This document shows positions 60,134-64,000 of a stretch of DNA of 64,000 bases, piece after piece. A model generated the notes under the pieces. The model ran no database searches and was not told the origin of the DNA. It saw only the letters and a list, made by a program, of their open reading frames with translations. This stretch comes from Glycocaulis profundi (GTDB lineage: Bacteria > Pseudomonadota > Alphaproteobacteria > Caulobacterales > Maricaulaceae). The position numbers and the translations under genes were made by a program. The DNA is taken from assembly GCA_007050995.1 (NCBI GenBank), contig VJOU01000003.1, positions 62,001 through 126,000 on the forward strand, written 5' to 3'. Position 1 is the stretch's first letter, and every line of letters begins with the position of its first letter.

Positions 60134-60901
60134 CTACTGGACGACCGGGCCAGGCAGCGGGGCCACGAACACTTCAGGCGTGGTCACTTCCTGGGCGATG
60201 CGCAGGGCGCGCTGGACGTTGTTGGCGTACTGGTTGGACAGCGGGCGCCACTCGAGATTGTCCGCAGTCATGATTTCCATCCGATCACGGATCATGCGGA
60301 TCATCGCGATGCGGCCGAAGCGAAGGATGTCGGCCTGCTCGGGGGTGCCGTCCACATCCACTTCTTCGGTGTAGGTGGCGAGGCCGCGACCGTACGAGGA
60401 TTCAATCTCGTAAGCGTTCAGGATCACGCGGTATTTCTCAGCCGGCGACACGTTCGCCTCGCCAAGGGTGCGCTCGAGATTGTCGAGCCGCGCGCGGCGC
60501 TGATCCGTCTGGAAAGGCAGGTCGCTCTCGATGAACTCCTCAAGACGGACATACATCTCGAGAAGCATGGGGGTCAGGTCGCGCTCGATGCCCGAAACGC
60601 GGTCGAGCTGAGCGGTGAGCTCCTCGATCTCGTTCTGCTGGGAGCGCAGGAACACCTGCTGCTGCTCGATGAAAATCCGCTGGTCCTCGGTCTGCTGACG
60701 CAGCGCGAGATACTGGCTCTCCAGGCTCGCGGTACGATCGGCGATGCCGTCGATCTGCTGCTGGGTCTGCGCGCCCTCTTGCGTGGATTGCTGGGCGGTC
60801 CGCAGCGCCTCGTCGAGCTGGGCGCTGGCAGCGCCCGCGGCCAGCGCCGCCATGGCGCCTGCCGCCAGCGACGTGCGGATCCATTTGGTGGTTTTCGACA
60901 T
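60134..60901 (-). CDS. DUF3450 periplasmic coiled-coil protein
   Basis: 255 aa from the ATG at 60901 (GAGGCGAGAG before it); a frame extension to 60913 is less likely. A signal peptide (ending ASAQ) is followed by a coiled coil (about 40-115, LRQQTEDQRIFIEQQQVFLRSQQNEIEELTAQ) and a helical domain ending EVFVAPLPGPVVQ. DUF3450 proteins are the usual first gene of TtpC-type TonB operons. This is the first gene of the seven-gene run on the minus strand down to 55019. Confidence 0.9.
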   Translation of the reverse strand: MSKTTKWIRTSLAAGAMAALAAGAASAQLDEALRTAQQSTQEGAQTQQQIDGIADRTASLESQYLALRQQTEDQRIFIEQQQVFLRSQQNEIEELTAQLDRVSGIERDLTPMLLEMYVRLEEFIESDLPFQTDQRRARLDNLERTLGEANVSPAEKYRVILNAYEIESSYGRGLATYTEEVDVDGTPEQADILRFGRIAMIRMIRDRMEIMTADNLEWRPLSNQYANNVQRALRIAQEVTTPEVFVAPLPGPVVQ

Positions 60902-61421
60902 CTCTCGCCTCACAGTAGCCGGCGCAGGTCATCCCGCGCGCTTCGGTTACTCTCAATGTTAGTCGACGTCGGCCGACATGGCCTCAGCCCCAAATAAACT
61001 TCGCGCGCGGGCCAGACGCCTAAGCGTCGCGACCGCACGGCCTCACACATCGGGACAGGGGGTGTTATGGTCGTTATTCCCCGTCACCACCGCGGCGTTG
61101 ATCGCCGTCTTGTCGTTCAGGTTTTCAGAGCGCTCTTCCGGCGTCTGTTCGGAACGCTAGCACCGGGCTGACGCGACGATCAACCGCGGATGCAGCGGCA
61201 TGCGCACTAAACATGCAGCGACCTCAGGTGTCTAGCGACCGCGTTTGAAGGTTTCGAGACAAGCGCGGATCAGGCGCAACCGCCTTCTACGCCAGATTCA
61301 TCATTGGCGAAGAACAGACGGACAGGCCCCATCGCAGGCCACCGATGACGCTTGTGTGAGATCGCGCGCCGCGACGCAGGGCCATATGGGCCGGGCGACA
61401 TATTCTTTCGATCAGGGAGGA
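60902..61421. other. 520-base gene-free region upstream of the TonB operon
   Basis: No credible gene is seen; short open frames here (for example 60978-61160, plus) lack a ribosome site and family pattern. It must hold the TonB-operon promoter near its left end, but no clear -35/-10 pair stands out. The right end holds the 3' flank of the tRNA-Gln gene. No structured RNA is recognised. Confidence 0.5.
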
Positions 61422-61496
<75 letters not shown>

Positions 61497-61661
61497 GCAG
61501 GGCCCGGCGTCTCGCGCCGAGGCCGCGGTAGATAGCCCGGTCTTTCCGCCGATGCAACGCCCTCCTGCAACGCGCCGCACAGGCTTTTTCAGCACATGCT
61601 CAAAGCCCCATCGGAGCGCTTGTGCGGCGAGCGGGGCTCCGATATAAGCCGCGGCTCGGTT

Positions 61662-61738
61662 CGGAGTATAGCTCAGCCTGGTAGAGCACCGTCTTCGGGA
61701 GGCGGGGGTCGCAAGTTCGAATCTTGCTACTCCGACCA
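61662..61738 (+). tRNA. tRNA-Pro (anticodon CGG)
   Basis: 77 nt with encoded CCA (61736-61738). Acceptor CGGAGTA/TACTCCG, D arm AGCTCAGCCTGGTAGAGC, anticodon loop TTCGGGA (anticodon CGG), and T arm AAGTTCGAATCTT are in place, with discriminator A. It stands 135 bases before sppA on the same strand. Confidence 0.97.
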
Positions 61739-61873
61739 TCTTAATTCTCGGGCGTCCCGGCCCCGATGTTACTTCGCCTTCATACCGCACCGCCGCCCTC
61801 GACCGCGGATGGGCCGCGCACTAATGTCTCCGCGACGCGCGGACATGCGCGAATTCCTGCGAGGCGAAGTTTA

Positions 61874-63673
61874 ATGAAACAGTTCTGGATCACCCTGTTC
61901 GGTTCGATACTGGGCGTGGTCATCGGCGCGATCCTGACGGGCGTGCTGTTCGTGGTCCTGATCGGGGCGCTGATCGCCTCGGCGGTGGACGGCGCGCGCA
62001 GCGAGGCGGCCTCGCGCATGCCCGCGGGCGACCTGGTGCTGGAGATCGACCTGCGCGCCCCGCGGCTGGACCAGCGCGGACGCAGCCCCTTCGCCTTCGC
62101 CGACCCGCTCTCGCTGACCGACATCGTGGCCACCCTGGAGCGCGCCTCGCGCGACGACCGGGTCAAGGGCCTGCTGGTGCGCGCCAACGAGTTCGGCATG
62201 GCGCCGGGCCAGGCCGAGGAGATGCGCGCCGCCTTCGCCCGCTTCTCCGAATCGGGCCGGTTCGTCATCGCCCACGCCCAGGGCTTCGAGGGCACGGGAA
62301 TCACCAACTATTTCGCCGTCTCCGGCGCCGACGAGATCTGGCTGCAGGACACCGCCACCTTCTCGGCCACGGGCCTGGCCACCGAGACCCTGTTCCTGGG
62401 CGGCCTGTTCGAGCAGTTCGACGCGGTCCCTGAATTCCTGCAGTTCTACGAGTACAAGAACGCGGCCAACACCTACACCGAGCGCGACTTCACCGAGGCG
62501 CACCGCGAGGCCACCCTCTCCTACCTGACCTCCATCTTCGACACCGCCATCGCCGCCTCCGCCGAGAGCCGGGGCATGCAGGCCGCGCAGATGGAGAGCC
62601 TGATCACGTCCGGCCCCTACAACGCCGAGGCCGCCCTGGTGGCGGGCCTGGTGGACATGCTGGGCCAACCCGCCGCCGCGCGCATGGCCGCGCTGGAGCG
62701 CGCAGGCGACGGCTCCGGACTGGTGGAGATCGAGCAGTATCACCGTCAGCAGACCCAGGGCCCCGCCCGGCGCACGAACGACCCGGTCATCGCCATCGTC
62801 GGCGGACAGGGGCCCATCGTGACCGGTTCGGGCGATGCGGGCTTCGGCGGCGGCGAAATGATCGGCGGCGACTTTCTGGCCGACGCCATCGACGAGGCCG
62901 CGGACTCCGATTCGGTGCGCGCCATCGTCATGCGGATCGACAGCCCCGGCGGCTCGGCCATCGCCTCCGACCAGGTCTGGGACGCGGTGGTCCGCGCCCG
63001 GCAGGCCGGCAAGCCGGTCGTCGTTTCCATGGGCTCGGTCGCCGCTTCGGGCGGCTATTACGTCGCCGCGCCCGCCGACCTGATCGTGGCGAACGCCACC
63101 ACCATCACGGGCTCCATCGGGGTGCTGGCGGGCAAGGTGGTGATTGCGGGCACGCTCGACCGGGTGGGCGTGAACATCGAACCCCTCGCGGTGGGCGGCG
63201 AGTACGTCACCGCCTATTCGGGCCAGCAGACCTGGACCGAGAGCCAGCGCGAGGCTTACACCGCGATGGCCGAAGGCATCTATGCGGACTTCACCGGCAA
63301 GGTCGCCGAAGGCCGCCAGCTTCCCCTCGATCAGGTTCAGGAGGTCGCCCGCGGGCGGGTCTGGACCGGCGCTCAGGCGCTCGAACTGGGACTGGTGGAC
63401 AGGATCGGCGGCCTGCACGAGGCCATCGACGCGGCCCGCGAGCTGGCCGGCATCGAAACCGATCAGGCCGTGAGCCTGCGGACCTTCCCGCGTCAGCCCA
63501 CCCCGCTGGAAGCCTTCCAGCGCCTGTTCGGCATCTCGGCGGAAGGGGCTCAGGCCGCCGCCCGTCTGGGCGTGCTGATGGACCTGCCCGAAATCGCCGC
63601 CGCCATCGAGGCGCGCCAGGAGGCCTCCCGGCCGGGCGTCCGCCTGCAGGCGGTCGACCCCCTGCCCCGGTAA
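61874..63673 (+). CDS. sppA: Signal peptide peptidase SppA (protease IV, 67K type)
   Basis: 599 aa from the ATG at 61874 (GAGGCGAAG upstream). A membrane helix (about 8-40) anchors two tandem S49 domains. The catalytic Lys is near 195 in YEYKNAANTY, and the Ser near 391 in SMGSVAASGGYYVA, as in E. coli SppA (Lys209/Ser409). It digests cleaved signal peptides in the membrane. The frame is open back to 61766 but that part overlaps the tRNA flank. A strong terminator follows. Confidence 0.96.
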   Translation: MKQFWITLFGSILGVVIGAILTGVLFVVLIGALIASAVDGARSEAASRMPAGDLVLEIDLRAPRLDQRGRSPFAFADPLSLTDIVATLERASRDDRVKGLLVRANEFGMAPGQAEEMRAAFARFSESGRFVIAHAQGFEGTGITNYFAVSGADEIWLQDTATFSATGLATETLFLGGLFEQFDAVPEFLQFYEYKNAANTYTERDFTEAHREATLSYLTSIFDTAIAASAESRGMQAAQMESLITSGPYNAEAALVAGLVDMLGQPAAARMAALERAGDGSGLVEIEQYHRQQTQGPARRTNDPVIAIVGGQGPIVTGSGDAGFGGGEMIGGDFLADAIDEAADSDSVRAIVMRIDSPGGSAIASDQVWDAVVRARQAGKPVVVSMGSVAASGGYYVAAPADLIVANATTITGSIGVLAGKVVIAGTLDRVGVNIEPLAVGGEYVTAYSGQQTWTESQREAYTAMAEGIYADFTGKVAEGRQLPLDQVQEVARGRVWTGAQALELGLVDRIGGLHEAIDAARELAGIETDQAVSLRTFPRQPTPLEAFQRLFGISAEGAQAAARLGVLMDLPEIAAAIEARQEASRPGVRLQAVDPLPR

Positions 63674-63693
63674 ACGGAGCCGGAACTGAACTG

Positions 63694-63727
63694 AAAAGGC
63701 CCGCCGGATCACCCGGCGGGCCTTTTT
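63694..63727. terminator. Bidirectional terminator after sppA
   Basis: AAAAGGCCCGCCGG, loop ATCAC, then CCGGCGGGCCTTTTT: a 10-bp GC stem plus A/T pairs. It serves sppA on the plus strand and the convergent DUF3667 gene on the minus strand. Confidence 0.88.
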
Positions 63728-63733
63728 CATGGT

Positions 63734-64000
63734 TCAGATCGACATCGCCCCGAGCGCGAAGGCGATGCCCAGCCCGATCGACAGCATAATGAAATAGAGG
63801 AAGTCGAGGGTCAGGGTGCGGACCACCGAGCTGAACCGCCCGCGCCCGTAGGTCACCCGGTGGATGCGGTACAGATAGGCGTTCGAATAGATCAGCAGCC
63901 CCACGCTGACCCACCACCAGCCCACCACCATCGCCGCCAGCACGCCCAGCGACATGGCGAAGAACAGCGCCGCGTGGAAATGCAGCGACACGATCAGGTG
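63734..64000 (-). CDS. DUF3667 membrane protein (C-terminal part)
   Basis: The last ~88 residues of a protein whose start lies beyond the window. Three hydrophobic segments are seen, with HLIVSLHFHAALFFA near the cut and YRIHRVTYGRGRFSSVVRTLTLDFLYF later. This matches the C-terminus of DUF3667 membrane proteins, which have an N-terminal zinc ribbon (not visible here). The frame is open to the window edge, so the ATG at 63991 is probably not the real start. Function unknown. Confidence 0.72.
   Translation of the reverse strand, partial: HLIVSLHFHAALFFAMSLGVLAAMVVGWWWVSVGLLIYSNAYLYRIHRVTYGRGRFSSVVRTLTLDFLYFIMLSIGLGIAFALGAMSI

Noticed and set aside
60978-61160. 60-aa frame with a hydrophobic stretch in the TonB upstream region
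   Set aside because: No ribosome site, no family pattern and atypical composition.
61871-63730. 619-aa open frame on the minus strand
   Set aside because: Antisense shadow of sppA.

Overview
The window is a high-GC, gene-dense stretch of an alphaproteobacterial chromosome. The gene families and cell-cycle signals point to the Caulobacterales/Maricaulales/Hyphomonadales side of the class: a DivJ/PleC-type kinase, TTAA-N7-TTAA CtrA-like boxes, two DUF2336 proteins, a DnaA-domain-IV protein paired with a DUF6456 protein, a RcGTA-type gene transfer agent (GTA) cluster and a TtpC-type TonB system. The order-level placement is an inference from gene content, not a tree.

Layout. 1-7.4 kb (minus): DUF938 methyltransferase-ccmI-ccmE-ccmF (cytochrome c maturation, ccmF cut by the window edge), an unknown 444-aa protein, a PepSY/response regulator/histidine kinase operon and a DnaJ-class co-chaperone. 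7.4-22.0 kb (minus): a GTA cluster from g15 back to g1. 22.1-22.75 kb: ParDE toxin-antitoxin pair. 23-36.6 kb: housekeeping genes, including UPF0260, a class A PBP, LysR/azoreductase, a NavBac channel, a PAN-like protein, DUF2336, MntR, PepN, MscS, RF3 and DUF1491. 36.6-41.8 kb: a BcsB-like protein, secreted unknowns and a DivJ/PleC-like kinase around CtrA-like boxes. 41.8-46.3 kb: a porin-betT-betA choline operon. 46.5-54.1 kb: SufE, DUF6456/DnaA-HTH, a second DUF2336, MsrB, an FAD oxidoreductase and an S9A oligopeptidase. 54.2-60.9 kb: a TonB-like protein and a seven-gene DUF3450-ExbB-ExbB-ExbD-ExbD-TonB-TPR operon. 61.4-64 kb: tRNA-Gln(TTG), tRNA-Pro(CGG), SppA and a partial DUF3667 protein.

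The most interesting part is the GTA cluster, which looks like a GTA being dismantled and colonised. The neck genes g6 and g7 are absent. g8 has lost its start and lies in frame with, and directly behind, the capsid stop codon. g12 is split by a two-base expansion of a short TC repeat. Four genes foreign to the canonical cluster, all encoding predicted exported or membrane products, sit at gene junctions: a secreted 125-aa protein, a 59-aa membrane/secreted peptide, a 65-aa lipoprotein and a secreted SRPBCC protein. Three minus-strand small genes (the SRPBCC gene, the 59-aa gene and the g3.5-position gene) are each followed at once by an intrinsic terminator, and the next structural gene starts only 20-30 bases later. 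This is the layout of phage morons. Two copies of a ~90-bp palindromic repeat also sit at junctions of the cluster. Whether the terminators are bypassed by antitermination in a living GTA, or mark a dead one, cannot be decided from this sequence alone.
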